From positions 1 through 64,000 of the forward strand of contig NZ_CAKZNF010000089.1 of assembly GCF_937129435.1 (NCBI RefSeq): a stretch of DNA of 64,000 nt. Reading direction: 5' to 3'. Shown one piece after another: positions 17,034-26,023 of the stretch. This stretch comes from an uncultured Parasphingopyxis sp. Its GTDB lineage: Bacteria > Pseudomonadota > Alphaproteobacteria > Sphingomonadales > Sphingomonadaceae. Positions within the stretch are counted from its first letter, which is position 1; the number at the start of each line of letters is the position of its first letter. The position numbers and the translations under genes were made by a program. A model generated the notes under the pieces. That model searched no databases and was not told where the DNA came from. It saw nothing but the letters and a program-made list of their open reading frames with translations.

Positions 17034-17447
17034 ATGAGCCGTCAGTACGATCACCCCATTGCCGTCGAATCGGACGATATCGATTTCATGGGCCATGTGA
17101 ACAATGCCAATTATCTCAACTGGGTGCAGGACGCCGTTCTCTCCCATTGGCAGAAGATTGCGCCGCCTGCCGCGGTCGCCCAGAATCTCTGGGTCGCGCT
17201 GAAGCACGAGATCACCTATCGCAAGCCGGCCTTCCTCGAGGACAATCTGATCGCGACCTCGATCGCCGAACGCGTCCAGGGCGCGAGCGCGTTCTTCGAA
17301 ACCGTGATCAAGCGCGGCGAGGAAGTGATCGCCGAGGTCAAGTCGCGCTGGTGCTGTATCGATGCCGAGACGCAGCGGCCCAAATATATCGGCAAAGATA
17401 TCGCCGCGCTGTTCGTCGGCGCGCAGCAGAGCGCCGAAAAGGCCTAG
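17034..17447 (+). CDS. Hot-dog-fold acyl-CoA thioesterase (4HBT family)
   Basis: A 137-residue single hot-dog domain that should hydrolyse an acyl-CoA thioester. The 4-hydroxybenzoyl-CoA thioesterase signature is plain: DIDFMGHVNNANYLNWVQ, residues 15-32, with the catalytic acid Asp15 or Asp17 and the HVNN turn, followed by HEITYRKPAF, typical of the YbgC/FadM branch. Substrate chain type cannot be read from sequence. The stop TAG overlaps the stop of the convergent HerA-like gene in the shared bases CTAG. Confidence 0.9.
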   Translation: MSRQYDHPIAVESDDIDFMGHVNNANYLNWVQDAVLSHWQKIAPPAAVAQNLWVALKHEITYRKPAFLEDNLIATSIAERVQGASAFFETVIKRGEEVIAEVKSRWCCIDAETQRPKYIGKDIAALFVGAQQSAEKA

Positions 17448-19033
17448 CGCAGCAGCCCGCCCAATATTCCGCGCAGGAACCCGCCTGCCCCGGGCACGCC
17501 GATCTTCTTCGCCAACTCTCCCGTCAGCACCCCTCCGGCCGCCGAAACGGCTGTCCGTGTCGGATTGGCGCGGCTGGTGCGGCCCGTCAGTTCACGACCG
17601 AACTTGGCGCCGGCCGAATTCATCCCGGCACGAGTTGCGGCATCGCGCATCCTCTCGACCAGTCCCTTGGATTTGCGCGGCTGCCTGCGCACCTCCTCCT
17701 CGCCCTTCTCCTCGACCTCCTTGGCAGTTTCCGCCGCGTCGAGGGCCTTTTGCTCCAGCACCTCGGCCGCCGATTCACGGTCGATGCGCTCGGCATAGCG
17801 GTCGCCGATCGGCGACGCCGCGATGATTGCGGCGCGCTCGCCAGTCGAGATCGGGCCGAGCCGCGAATAGGGCGGGCGGATCAGCGTGCGCTGGACCGGC
17901 GAGGGTGCGCCATCCTCCATCAGCGTCGAGACCAGCGCCTCACCCACCTTCAACTCGGTAATCGCCTGCTCGACATCGAGATCAGGGTTGATCCGGAACG
18001 TCTCGGCCGCCGCCTTGATCGCGCGCTTGTCGCGCGGCGTGAAGGCGCGCAGCGCGTGCTGGACACGGTTGCCGAGCTGCCCTGCCACCTCTTCGGGAAT
18101 GTCGACCGGGTTCTGGGTGATGAAATAGACGCCGATGCCCTTCGAGCGGATGAGCCGCACGACCTGCTCGATCTTGTCCTGCAGCGCATCGGGCGCGTCG
18201 TCAAACAGCAGATGCGCCTCGTCGAAGAAGAAGACGAGCTTGGGCTTGTCCGGATCTCCGACCTCGGGAAGCGCCTCGAACAGCTCGCTCATCAGCCAGA
18301 GCAGAAACGTTCCATAGAGCTTCGGGCTCTGCATCAGTTTGTCGGCCATCAGCACGTTGCAAAAGCCGCGCCCCTGGTCATCGGTCCTGAAGAAATCGTC
18401 GATCTCGAGCGCCGGCTCACCGAAAAACTCGGCCGCCCCCTGCCCTTCGAACTGCAGCAGCTTGCGCTGGATCGCCCCGACGCTGGCCTTCGATACGTTG
18501 CCATATTTCATGGTCAGCTCGCTCGCATGTTCGGCGACCGCGACCATCATCGCCCGCAGGTCCTCGAGATCGAGCAACAGCAGGCCTTCGTCATCGGCAT
18601 AGCGAAACGCGATTTCGAGCACGCCCTGCTGCGCATCGCTCAGATCCATCAAGCGCCCGAGCAGCAGCGGCCCCATCTCGCTGATCATCGTACGGATCGG
18701 GTGGCCCTTCTCACCATAGAGATCCCAGAAGATCGTCGGGCTGTCGGCATAGACATAGGGATCGAGACCGATTTCCTCGGCCCGCTCGACCAGCTTGTCG
18801 TGATGTTTGAAGCTGTCCGATCCGGGCATGGCGAGGCCGGACAAATCGCCCTTCACGTCCGCCACGAAGACCGGCACGCCGGCATTGGAAAAGCTCTCGC
18901 ACAAGCCCTGCACGGTCACCGTTTTGCCGGTGCCCGTGGCGCCGGCGATCAACCCATGCCGGTTGGCGCGCGAAAGATTGAGCGTCTGCCGCTCGCCGCC
19001 GCCCAGCCCCAGAAAAATGCCCTCGCCGTCCAT
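17444..19033 (-). CDS. HerA-like ATPase (DUF853, YjgR family)
   Basis: A 529-residue cytosolic P-loop ATPase of the HerA/FtsK superfamily, DUF853 branch. Walker A is GATGTGKT (31-38), Walker B is KLVFFFDEAHLLF near residue 275, and a downstream polar motif YFITQNP near 310 suits a sensor segment. The last 120 residues are basic and Gly/Ala-rich. Relatives (E. coli YjgR) have no settled role; they are usually called putative helicase or nucleoside-triphosphatase. It stands as a single gene between convergent and same-strand neighbours. Confidence 0.88.
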   Translation of the reverse strand: MDGEGIFLGLGGGERQTLNLSRANRHGLIAGATGTGKTVTVQGLCESFSNAGVPVFVADVKGDLSGLAMPGSDSFKHHDKLVERAEEIGLDPYVYADSPTIFWDLYGEKGHPIRTMISEMGPLLLGRLMDLSDAQQGVLEIAFRYADDEGLLLLDLEDLRAMMVAVAEHASELTMKYGNVSKASVGAIQRKLLQFEGQGAAEFFGEPALEIDDFFRTDDQGRGFCNVLMADKLMQSPKLYGTFLLWLMSELFEALPEVGDPDKPKLVFFFDEAHLLFDDAPDALQDKIEQVVRLIRSKGIGVYFITQNPVDIPEEVAGQLGNRVQHALRAFTPRDKRAIKAAAETFRINPDLDVEQAITELKVGEALVSTLMEDGAPSPVQRTLIRPPYSRLGPISTGERAAIIAASPIGDRYAERIDRESAAEVLEQKALDAAETAKEVEEKGEEEVRRQPRKSKGLVERMRDAATRAGMNSAGAKFGRELTGRTSRANPTRTAVSAAGGVLTGELAKKIGVPGAGGFLRGILGGLLR

Positions 19034-19120
19034 CGTCGCTCCCCGATTTGATCGGGGCGAACGATAGACGGCGCGGCCTGCGATGCAAGCGCCCGCGCAG
19101 CAGCGGGCACACGCTCTTCG

Positions 19121-20689
19121 TTATTCGATTTCGACGCCGATAAAGCCCGGTGCCGCGTTGCCGCGTTGCCGCAGGACGAGCACGGTCGGACGGCCCGCAC
19201 GGCGCGCCTCGTCAATCACGCGAACCGCGTCGGACGGCTGTTCGACGGCGGTGCGGTTGATCGAAAGGATGATGTCGCCGCGACGGAAGCCCTTCTGCGC
19301 GGCATCGCTCGACGGATCGACCTGGTTGACAACCAGCCCGCGAACGCCGCTGCCAATGCCGAGCTGGCGGGCAATCTGCGGCGTCAGCGTCTGCAGGCCG
19401 AGGCCGATGGATTCGAGCGTGTTCGCTTCCATCTCATTGGTCGGCTCGTCCTTTTCGGGATCGCGCAGCTCGTCCTCCTGCTGCTCCGCACCTTGCTGGA
19501 TACGCTGCGCAAGTTCCTGCTCGGTCGGGCGCTCGCCCATGACGGCAGTGACTTCGATGCGGCGGCCGTCGCGAATCAGCGTGATCGGCACGCGGTCGCC
19601 GACGGGCAGGTTGGCAACGATATAGGACAGGGTCTGGTCCGGCGTGACATCGCGGCCATTCACTGCAACGATGACGTCGCCCTGGCGGATGCCCGCCTCG
19701 GCGGCGGCTTCGCCGGGCTCGACACGCGCGACGATCTCGCCGCGATTGTGCGGCAGGCCGAGCGCATCGGCTTCATCGTCGCCAAGCGGCTGGATCGAGA
19801 CACCGAGATAGCCGCGGCGCACCCGCTCACCGCGCATCAGCGTGCGGATGATCGGCTCGGCCTCCGAAGCGGGAATCGCGAAACCGATGCCGACATTGCC
19901 GCCGGTTGGCGAGAAGATCGACGAGTTGATGCCGACCACATTGCCCTGCAGATCGAACATCGGACCGCCGGAATTGCCCTGGTTGATCGAGGCGTCGGTC
20001 TGAATATAGCGGTCATAGGCGCCGAGCTGCCCGATCGAGCGCTGCAGCGCCGAAACGATACCCGCCGTCACCGTGCCGCCAAGCCCGAACGGGTTGCCGA
20101 TCGCGATCACCCAGTCGCCGACGCGCAGCGAATCGGAATCGCCGAACTGGACATGGGGGAGGTCGTCGCCGTCGATCTTGAGTACGGCGAGGTCGGATGC
20201 CGGATCGCGACCGACAATGCGCGCTTCATATTCGGTCCGGTCGGACAGTGTCACCGTGATCGAATCGACGGGATCGGGACCCGGCCCTCCATTGGGGCCG
20301 CGCGAGGAAATGACGTGGTTGTTGGTGACAATGAAGCCATCATCGGAAATGATAAAGCCAGAGCCGAGCGAAGTGGCTTCGCGCGTGATCGGTTCGTTGC
20401 TGCCGCCGCCGCGCTGGCCGAAGCGCCGGAACATGTCCTCGAACGGGCTGCCCTGGAACGGATTGGCGCCGCGGTTGATCTCGATCGTCTGCGTCGTCGA
20501 GATGTTGACGACGGCAGGCGCGAGGCGCTCGGTCAGGTCGGCGAAGCTGCCGGGCGTGCTCGTGCGCGGCATGGCCGCGGGGGCGTTTTGCGGCGTCTGC
20601 GCGCCAACCGGTTGCTGGACGGCCAGCGTCGCGGCCGCGCCGCCGGCGAGAAGAATGCCCGTAATTGCATAGGAGTAACGCACTGCCAC
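19121..20689 (-). CDS. degP: Periplasmic serine protease, Do/DegP (HtrA) family
   Basis: A periplasmic chaperone-protease that clears misfolded envelope proteins. Of 522 residues, about 1-30 are a signal anchor (GILLAGGAAATLAVQQPVGAQ). The trypsin-like domain has His125 (TNNHVI), Asp166 (SDLAVLK) and Ser240 (GNSGGP). Two PDZ domains follow (RGYLGVSIQPLG near residue 290; the second from about 425), joined by a charged linker rich in Glu and Gln. It is the last gene of an hflK-hflC-degP row, an arrangement repeated in alphaproteobacteria, which links it to membrane-protein quality control. Confidence 0.95.
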   Translation of the reverse strand: MAVRYSYAITGILLAGGAAATLAVQQPVGAQTPQNAPAAMPRTSTPGSFADLTERLAPAVVNISTTQTIEINRGANPFQGSPFEDMFRRFGQRGGGSNEPITREATSLGSGFIISDDGFIVTNNHVISSRGPNGGPGPDPVDSITVTLSDRTEYEARIVGRDPASDLAVLKIDGDDLPHVQFGDSDSLRVGDWVIAIGNPFGLGGTVTAGIVSALQRSIGQLGAYDRYIQTDASINQGNSGGPMFDLQGNVVGINSSIFSPTGGNVGIGFAIPASEAEPIIRTLMRGERVRRGYLGVSIQPLGDDEADALGLPHNRGEIVARVEPGEAAAEAGIRQGDVIVAVNGRDVTPDQTLSYIVANLPVGDRVPITLIRDGRRIEVTAVMGERPTEQELAQRIQQGAEQQEDELRDPEKDEPTNEMEANTLESIGLGLQTLTPQIARQLGIGSGVRGLVVNQVDPSSDAAQKGFRRGDIILSINRTAVEQPSDAVRVIDEARRAGRPTVLVLRQRGNAAPGFIGVEIE

Positions 20690-20796
20690 CAGTCTCCTTT
20701 GGTTTTTTTCGTGTCTACGACATTTGTCGGCTTGCTGGGCATTTACGGCTTAACGCCAATTGAACGTGAGCCCCAGCCATGCCGTTCGTCGATAAT

Positions 20797-21663
20797 TCAC
20801 CGCTGTCCACGGAATTGCCGCAGATATTCGTTCTGCGGCGACATCACGATCGATGCTTCACCCTGGTTCGGATCGTCGCGATCGATGCCGAATGTCGTTC
20901 GATACGACTCCATCGCGCGATAGAAATCGTAGAAGTCGGGATCGGCACCGAAGGCTTCGGCATAGGTCGCCGCCGCTTCGGCATCGGCCTCGGCGCGGAT
21001 GATCTGTGCCTGCTTGGCACCCTGGGCACGAATGGTCAGCGCTTCCTGCCGCCGCGCCGAGCGCATCCGTTCATAGGCCGATTCGAGCGGCTGGCCTTCG
21101 GGCAGGTCGGCGCGCTTGATCCGAACGTCCACAATCTCGGCGCCATATTGGCGCGCCGCGAGATTGAGGCTCTGCTGGATGTTGTCCATCACCTCGCCGC
21201 GTTCGGGGCTCAGCAGCGCCGCGAAAGGCCGCCTGCCGAGCTCGTTGCGGAGCGAAGAGGCGAGGATCGGACGCAGCGCCTCGCTGACCCGCTCCTCGGT
21301 CCCGGCCGAGATATACATCTGCAGCGGATCGACGATACGATAACGCGCAAAAGCATCGACCTGCAGCCGGAGCTGGTCGGTCGAGAGCACCTGCTGGCGC
21401 TCCATCTCGACATTCTGGATTCGCCGGTCGATCCACACGACCCGGTCGACGAACGGCCAGTGGAACATCAGCCCCGCCGTGTTACCGAAACCTTCGCCGG
21501 GCTCATAGCGGTTGATGATCCGCTGCGGATCGCCAAAGCGGACGACGACCGCCTGGTCGGTCTCCTTCACGACCGAGACCGAGCTGAAGACGAGAAACAG
21601 CAGGACGACGGCCAAAATACCGTACCCGATGGGGTTGCGCGCCACGCGCCCGGCGATGCTCAT
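20797..21663 (-). CDS. hflC: FtsH-protease modulator HflC
   Basis: HflC with HflK forms a large SPFH/prohibitin cage around FtsH in the inner membrane and tunes its proteolysis. The 288-residue protein has one N-terminal membrane helix (GYGILAVVLLFLVFSSVSVV), the SPFH domain beginning VKETDQAVVVRFGDP, and the coiled C-terminal region typical of the family (RRQEALTIRAQGAKQAQIIRAEADAEA in pieces, then FYDFYRAMESY). Its ATG overlaps the hflK stop by four bases, so the two subunits are translationally coupled. Confidence 0.95.
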   Translation of the reverse strand: MSIAGRVARNPIGYGILAVVLLFLVFSSVSVVKETDQAVVVRFGDPQRIINRYEPGEGFGNTAGLMFHWPFVDRVVWIDRRIQNVEMERQQVLSTDQLRLQVDAFARYRIVDPLQMYISAGTEERVSEALRPILASSLRNELGRRPFAALLSPERGEVMDNIQQSLNLAARQYGAEIVDVRIKRADLPEGQPLESAYERMRSARRQEALTIRAQGAKQAQIIRAEADAEAAATYAEAFGADPDFYDFYRAMESYRTTFGIDRDDPNQGEASIVMSPQNEYLRQFRGQR

Positions 21664-22805
21664 GGCGTTTCTCCCTCGGCCGGCGTGGGCTGACTACGAC
21701 GCGACCGGCGCTGGATTTCGGGCAGCGGCAGATAGGGCGTAACCCCACCATCGGCCTCGACGATCGTGATATCGGTTTCGGCGAGGATGCGCTCCATCGT
21801 CTCGTAATACATGCGGCGGCGCGTCACTTCGGGCGCAAGCCGGTATTCCTCGTAAACGCGCGTGAAGGCGGCTGCCTCACCCTGCGCCCGGGCGGTCAGC
21901 TGCTGCGCATAGGCGCGCGCATCGTTGAGATAGGTCTGCGCCGTCTGCTGCGCGGCGGAGACTTCGCGGAACGCCTCTTCGACGGCGGCTGGCGGGTCGG
22001 CCTCCTCGATCGCGACGCCCTGGACCAGAACGCCGGCACCATAGCCGTCGAGCAGCTCCTGCATCAGCAGCTGCACGCGCTGTTCGATCTCGCTACGGCC
22101 CGAACCGATGGCTTCGTCGAGGGTCACGCGAGCGACAGCGGCACGCATCGCGCTCTCGGCGACTTCGCGGATCGTCGTTTCGGGATCGGAGATCTGGAAG
22201 AGATAGTTTTGCGGTTCCTTGATATTCCAACGCACCTGATAGGCGAGATCGACGATGTTCTGGTCGCCGGTCAGCACGCGATTTTCGGAATCCTCGCCGG
22301 TTCCGCCGATATCGATCGTGCGGATATTCTCGACATCGACGACCTGCACGCGATCGATCGGCCAGGGGAAGGAGAATTTGGCACCGGGCTGATAGGTGCC
22401 CTGATAGCTGCCGAAGCGGGTCAGCACGCCGCGCTCCTGCGGCCCGATCAGATGGAAAGAGGTGAAGAACAGCCAGAGCAGGATAGCGACGATGATCGCC
22501 CAGAACCAGATCGGCCGGCCCCCGAATTGCGGCAGGTCGGGACGACCGCCGCCACCGCCGCCCCAGCGGGACTTGCCGCGGTTGAGCAGATCGTCGAGCG
22601 CGGTCGGACGGTTGTTGCCGCCGCCGCCCGGGCGCCTGCGCGGCGGCTGCGACCACGGGTTTTTCGGCCCACCGCCATCGCCGCCTCCATTGCCGGAACC
22701 GCCGCCCGAGCCGGAGCCGCCGCTACCGCGACCGCCCCATGGTCCCTTGCCACCTACGTTGAAAAGGGCGCCGAGCCTGGCGCCGATGCCCGAAAATACG
22801 CTCAT
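21660..22805 (-). CDS. hflK: FtsH-protease modulator HflK
   Basis: Partner of HflC. The ATG at 22805 (MSVFSGIGARLGALF), preceded by AAAGG, gives 381 residues; a longer frame to 22847 adds an unlikely leader. The N-terminus is strikingly Gly-, Pro- and Arg-rich (about residues 20-75), a feature of HflK, followed by the membrane helix (IWFWAIIVAILLWLFFTSFH), the SPFH domain (VGPQERGVLTRFG-like segment) and a C-terminal coiled region (ARAYAQQLTARAQGEAAAF). Overlaps hflC downstream. It diverges from apbC across only 71 bases. Confidence 0.94.
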   Translation of the reverse strand: MSVFSGIGARLGALFNVGGKGPWGGRGSGGSGSGGGSGNGGGDGGGPKNPWSQPPRRRPGGGGNNRPTALDDLLNRGKSRWGGGGGGRPDLPQFGGRPIWFWAIIVAILLWLFFTSFHLIGPQERGVLTRFGSYQGTYQPGAKFSFPWPIDRVQVVDVENIRTIDIGGTGEDSENRVLTGDQNIVDLAYQVRWNIKEPQNYLFQISDPETTIREVAESAMRAAVARVTLDEAIGSGRSEIEQRVQLLMQELLDGYGAGVLVQGVAIEEADPPAAVEEAFREVSAAQQTAQTYLNDARAYAQQLTARAQGEAAAFTRVYEEYRLAPEVTRRRMYYETMERILAETDITIVEADGGVTPYLPLPEIQRRSRRSQPTPAEGETP

Positions 22806-22876
22806 GCCAGCCTTTATAGGAAACCTTTCCCGGAAAAACAGTGCCATTTGACCGATTGCATCCCTATTTCACCCGC

Positions 22877-23881
22877 ATGACCGATACCAACGAACAACTC
22901 GCCAAGGCTCTGAACGCCGTCATCGACCCGCAATCCGGCAAGGGCCTGATCGATTCCGGCCGATCGTCCGCGCCCAAATTCGCCGACGGCGCCGCGACGG
23001 TGATCCTCGACGTCACCGGCATTCCCGAAGTCCGCCGCGAGCTGATCGAGGTCGATATCAAACGCGCCCTCGGCGCGATCGAGGGTGTGGACGACGTCCG
23101 CATCGGCATGACGAGCACCCGCAAGGGCCGCCGCCTGATCGCCGTCGGATCGGGCAAGGGCGGCGTCGGCAAGTCGACGCTGTCGGCGAACCTCGCCATC
23201 GCGCTCGCACGGCGCGGAATGAATGTCGGGATCATCGACGCCGATATCTACGGCCCCTCCCTGCCCCGCCTGCTCGATGCCGAGGACAGCAAGCCGACGG
23301 CGAACGAGGATCGGCAGATGATTCCGGTCCGTACGCAATATGGCGTGTCGATGCTCAGCATGGGGCAACTCGTAAAGCCCGGCCAGGCGATCGCCTGGCG
23401 CGGGCCGATGGCGGCCAATGCCATGGGCCAGATGATCGATGCCGATTGGGGCGAAACCGACACATTCGTCCTCGATCTGCCGCCGGGTACCGGCGATGTG
23501 CAACTGACTATGGTGCAGAAATACAAGCCGACTGGCGCCGTCATCGTGTCGACGCCGCAGGACCTGGCGCTCATCGATGCGCGCCGCGCGATCCATTTCT
23601 TCGAGGAAGCGGACGTGCCGATCATCGGACTGGTCGAAAATATGGCCGGCTATAAATGCCCCGAATGCGGCGCCGTGTCCGACCCCTTCGGCACCGGCGG
23701 CGCCGAAGCGGCGGCAAAGGAAATGGGCTATGATTTCCTCGGCCGCATCCCGCTCGACATCGGCATCCGGACCTCGTCCGACGAAGGACTGCCGCCGGCG
23801 GCGACCGGCGGGCCCGGTGCGGACGCGTTCAACGGTGTCGCGGGCAAACTGGCAGACTGGCTCGACCCGCCAAAGGGTTGA
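22877..23881 (+). CDS. apbC: Iron-sulfur cluster carrier ATPase ApbC/Mrp
   Basis: A P-loop scaffold or carrier that loads and transfers 4Fe-4S clusters in the cytosol. Of 334 residues, the first 80 form the MIP18/DUF59-like domain; the deviant Walker A is [11 protein letters not shown] (91-101). A CxxC pair (KCPEC) near residue 257 bridges the cluster at the dimer interface. The family segments [11 protein letters not shown] and [13 protein letters not shown] are present. The ATG at 22877 is preferred over a GTG at 22841, which would add a 12-residue leader. A palindromic repeat follows the stop. Confidence 0.95.
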   Translation: MTDTNEQLAKALNAVIDPQSGKGLIDSGRSSAPKFADGAATVILDVTGIPEVRRELIEVDIKRALGAIEGVDDVRIGMTSTRKGRRLIAVGSGKGGVGKSTLSANLAIALARRGMNVGIIDADIYGPSLPRLLDAEDSKPTANEDRQMIPVRTQYGVSMLSMGQLVKPGQAIAWRGPMAANAMGQMIDADWGETDTFVLDLPPGTGDVQLTMVQKYKPTGAVIVSTPQDLALIDARRAIHFFEEADVPIIGLVENMAGYKCPECGAVSDPFGTGGAEAAAKEMGYDFLGRIPLDIGIRTSSDEGLPPAATGGPGADAFNGVAGKLADWLDPPKG

Positions 23882-23916
23882 ATGGGGTTCGCGATAGCAT
23901 ATTCATCGTCGCCATT

Positions 23917-24010
23917 CGTCATTGCGAGCGCAGCGAAGCAATCCAGAACCACGTAGCGCAGCTTTTGTAGCTCTGGATTGCTTCGTCGCCTTCGGCTCCT
24001 CGCAATGGCG
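23917..24010. repeat. Palindromic interspersed repeat, copy 2 (CGTCATTGCGAG family)
   Basis: Same layout as the copy at 5304-5397: CGTCATTGCGAGCGCAGCG at the left, CTCGCAATGGCG at the right, with AATCCAGA and TCTGGATT inside. It fills the gap between the convergent apbC and sulfotransferase genes and could act as a bidirectional transcript end. Confidence 0.85.
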
Positions 24011-24012
24011 TC

Positions 24013-24747
24013 CTAGATTTCGGGCAGGAGCCACTCCGTCCGACCTTCCCGCTCAATCCATGCGATGACGGCATCGGGGTTGCTGAACCGATCGAGTATG
24101 TTCTCCGCATTTACCTTGCGAACGTTCGGCGATCCACCCAGTGAGCAGCCAACATCCAGAAAGCGATAAACGCGCTGCATACCCTCGCCCCCCCGCGCCT
24201 CGGCATAGCTGATTTCCAGCCCGTCATTGGCCCGGACCAAGGCTCGGCAGCGATTGTCGGCGATATCGCGGGATTTCACATGCGCCTCGAACGATTCCAC
24301 GTCGAAAGCGATTGTCGGTCGTTCGCCAGCATCGCCAAAGGTCGCATTGTTGCGCCCATGCTGCCGCACCATTTCGATCGACGACCATGTCGCCAGCCGG
24401 TTCGGGCGCGTCAGATGGACGAGTTTGTGGCCGGGGGTGCTCACGATCCACATCGCCACATGCCTAGGGCCGCTGAGATGGAATTTGAATCCCATCGCAG
24501 CGCATTCCGGCGTCTTCTCCGACACCTCGTCCAGAAAGCGCTCATGCTCCCGCTGCCGGACCTCCCTGTCCTCCCAGCGATCGTCGAGGCGCGAACGCAG
24601 CGCCGCCGTCGTCGGGTGATGTCGCCCGGTAAACTCGTTCCGGTCGAACAGGCCGAGATAGCAGGTGATATCGGGATGGCTGTCCAGCCGCTCGGCCATC
24701 ATCGTCGAGCCGGTCCGCGGCATGGTCAGCAGGAAAAACCGTTTCAT
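24013..24747 (-). CDS. PAPS-dependent sulfotransferase-family protein
   Basis: The chosen ATG gives 244 residues opening directly into a beta-strand and the phosphosulfate-binding loop (MKRFFLLTMPRTGSTMM, loop residues 10-15 PRTGST). A further family feature, a central HLTRPNRLATWSS segment (the 3'-phosphate-binding Arg and Ser), is present near 115-127. This places it in the Stf0/sulfotransferase group that moves sulfate from PAPS to a carbohydrate, lipid or other acceptor. The acceptor is unknown and no PAPS-synthesis genes are adjacent. ATG codons slightly upstream are alternative starts. Confidence 0.75.
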   Translation of the reverse strand: MKRFFLLTMPRTGSTMMAERLDSHPDITCYLGLFDRNEFTGRHHPTTAALRSRLDDRWEDREVRQREHERFLDEVSEKTPECAAMGFKFHLSGPRHVAMWIVSTPGHKLVHLTRPNRLATWSSIEMVRQHGRNNATFGDAGERPTIAFDVESFEAHVKSRDIADNRCRALVRANDGLEISYAEARGGEGMQRVYRFLDVGCSLGGSPNVRKVNAENILDRFSNPDAVIAWIEREGRTEWLLPEI

Positions 24748-24833
24748 CACCATAAGCCATAGCATCTGAATATCGCTATTTGCCAAGGATCGAACGGCCT
24801 CCGGACGCGTTGGCCATGCAGAGGAGAACTTCC

Positions 24834-25250
24834 ATGCCGATCGAGAATGACGACCAGATTGCCGAGCTGCTCCGCGAAACGAAAACCATCGCGATGATCG
24901 GTGCTTCCGACAATCCGTCGCGGGCCAGCTATGGCGTGATGAAGTTCCTGCAGGAGAAGGGCTATCGCGTCTTTCCCGTCAATCCGACGATCACCGGCGA
25001 ACATATCCATGGCGAATTCGTCTGGCGCGAGCTTTCCGAGATCGGAGAGCCGATCGACGTGGTCGATATCTTCCGCAACAGCGAGGCGGCCGGAGAGGCC
25101 GTCGATCAGGCAATCGCGGCGGGTGCAAGGGCGGTTTGGATGCAGCTGGGCGTGATCAACGAAGACGCCGCGAAACGCGCCGAGGCCGCCGGATTGAAAG
25201 TGGTGATGGACCGCTGTCCGAAGATCGAGATGCCGCGCCTGGGGCTCTAG
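24834..25250 (+). CDS. CoA-binding domain protein (YccU-like)
   Basis: A 138-residue single Rossmann-type CoA-binding domain, the same fold as the N-terminal part of succinyl-CoA synthetase alpha. The ATG at 24834 follows GAGGAGA. The nucleotide loop reads IAMIGASDNPSRASYGVMKFL (in two parts, residues 21-41), and the characteristic VFPVNP and VVDIFRNSE segments follow, with a Cys in DRCPKIE near the end. E. coli YccU relatives have no firmly assigned role. The stop shares CTAG with the convergent phosphatase gene. Confidence 0.88.
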   Translation: MPIENDDQIAELLRETKTIAMIGASDNPSRASYGVMKFLQEKGYRVFPVNPTITGEHIHGEFVWRELSEIGEPIDVVDIFRNSEAAGEAVDQAIAAGARAVWMQLGVINEDAAKRAEAAGLKVVMDRCPKIEMPRLGL

Positions 25251-26023
25251 CGGACCACCGCCTTCTTCGCCCGCTCTGCGAGTCTTTCAATTGCAGCCGC
25301 ATGAATACCGGGCGTCGCGGCGACGACGCCGAACGCTTCCGCCCGATGCGTGTTGAACGTCAACGGCTCGCCGAAGGCATCGGTGACGGTGGCGCCCGCT
25401 TCACGCGCGATCAGCGCCGAGGCTGCCACATCCCATTCATGCCCCCAGCGCAGCGTCGCCAGCAGATCGGCCTCGGCCGACCCGACCATGCCGATACGCA
25501 GCGCGATTGAATTGGGTTGGTGCACGCCGACGAATTCGCTGCCGCGCGGAAGCGTCGTCATCGGCACGCGGGCGCCGGGAAGCTCGGTCCGGCCGCTGAC
25601 CGCCAACGGATCGCCATTGCGCCGCGCACCCTTGCCAGCCTGGGCCGTCCAGACTTCGCCGCGTGCCGGCGCGTCGAGCACGCCGATGAGGGGCTGTCCT
25701 TCCTCGACGAGGGCCACCGAAATGCACCAGCCCTCGCGGCCGCGAATGAAGTCGCGCGTGCCGTCGATCGGATCGACGATCCATACGCGCGGCGAATCGA
25801 GGCGGCTCGCATCGTCGACTGATTCCTCTGAGAGAAAGCCTGCATCCGGATCGAGCGCCGTCAGCGCCTCCCGCAGAAAATCGTTCACCGCGATGTCGAC
25901 ATCGCAGACCTTGTGGCCCGGCGATTTTTCCCAGACGTTAAATTCTCCGCGCCAGCTGTTGTGCGCGATCCGCCCCGCCTCGCCGGCAATTTCGGCGAGC
26001 CGGGAGAGCGTCGCGTCAGGCAC
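25247..26023 (-). CDS. cysQ: Inositol-monophosphatase-family phosphatase, probably CysQ (3'(2'),5'-bisphosphate nucleotidase)
   Basis: A Mg-dependent, Li-sensitive type phosphatase of 258 residues. The metal and catalytic motifs are SEES (about 65), WIVDPIDGTRDFI (about 80-93) and WDVAASALI (about 205). In sulfur assimilation CysQ removes 3'-phosphoadenosine 5'-phosphate, the byproduct of PAPS-using enzymes, and a sulfotransferase gene lies 1.2 kb away; an inositol or other sugar phosphatase role cannot be excluded. It begins with GTG and overlaps the pmbA stop by eight bases, so it is coupled to pmbA. Confidence 0.8.
   Translation of the reverse strand: MPDATLSRLAEIAGEAGRIAHNSWRGEFNVWEKSPGHKVCDVDIAVNDFLREALTALDPDAGFLSEESVDDASRLDSPRVWIVDPIDGTRDFIRGREGWCISVALVEEGQPLIGVLDAPARGEVWTAQAGKGARRNGDPLAVSGRTELPGARVPMTTLPRGSEFVGVHQPNSIALRIGMVGSAEADLLATLRWGHEWDVAASALIAREAGATVTDAFGEPLTFNTHRAEAFGVVAATPGIHAAAIERLAERAKKAVVR

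Noticed and set aside
17147-19051. Plus-strand frame of over 600 codons opposite the HerA-like gene
   Set aside because: It overlaps the thioesterase in another frame and the ATPase in antisense; no motifs and skewed composition.
19166-20923. Plus-strand frame opposite degP
   Set aside because: Shadow of a protease with an intact His-Asp-Ser triad.
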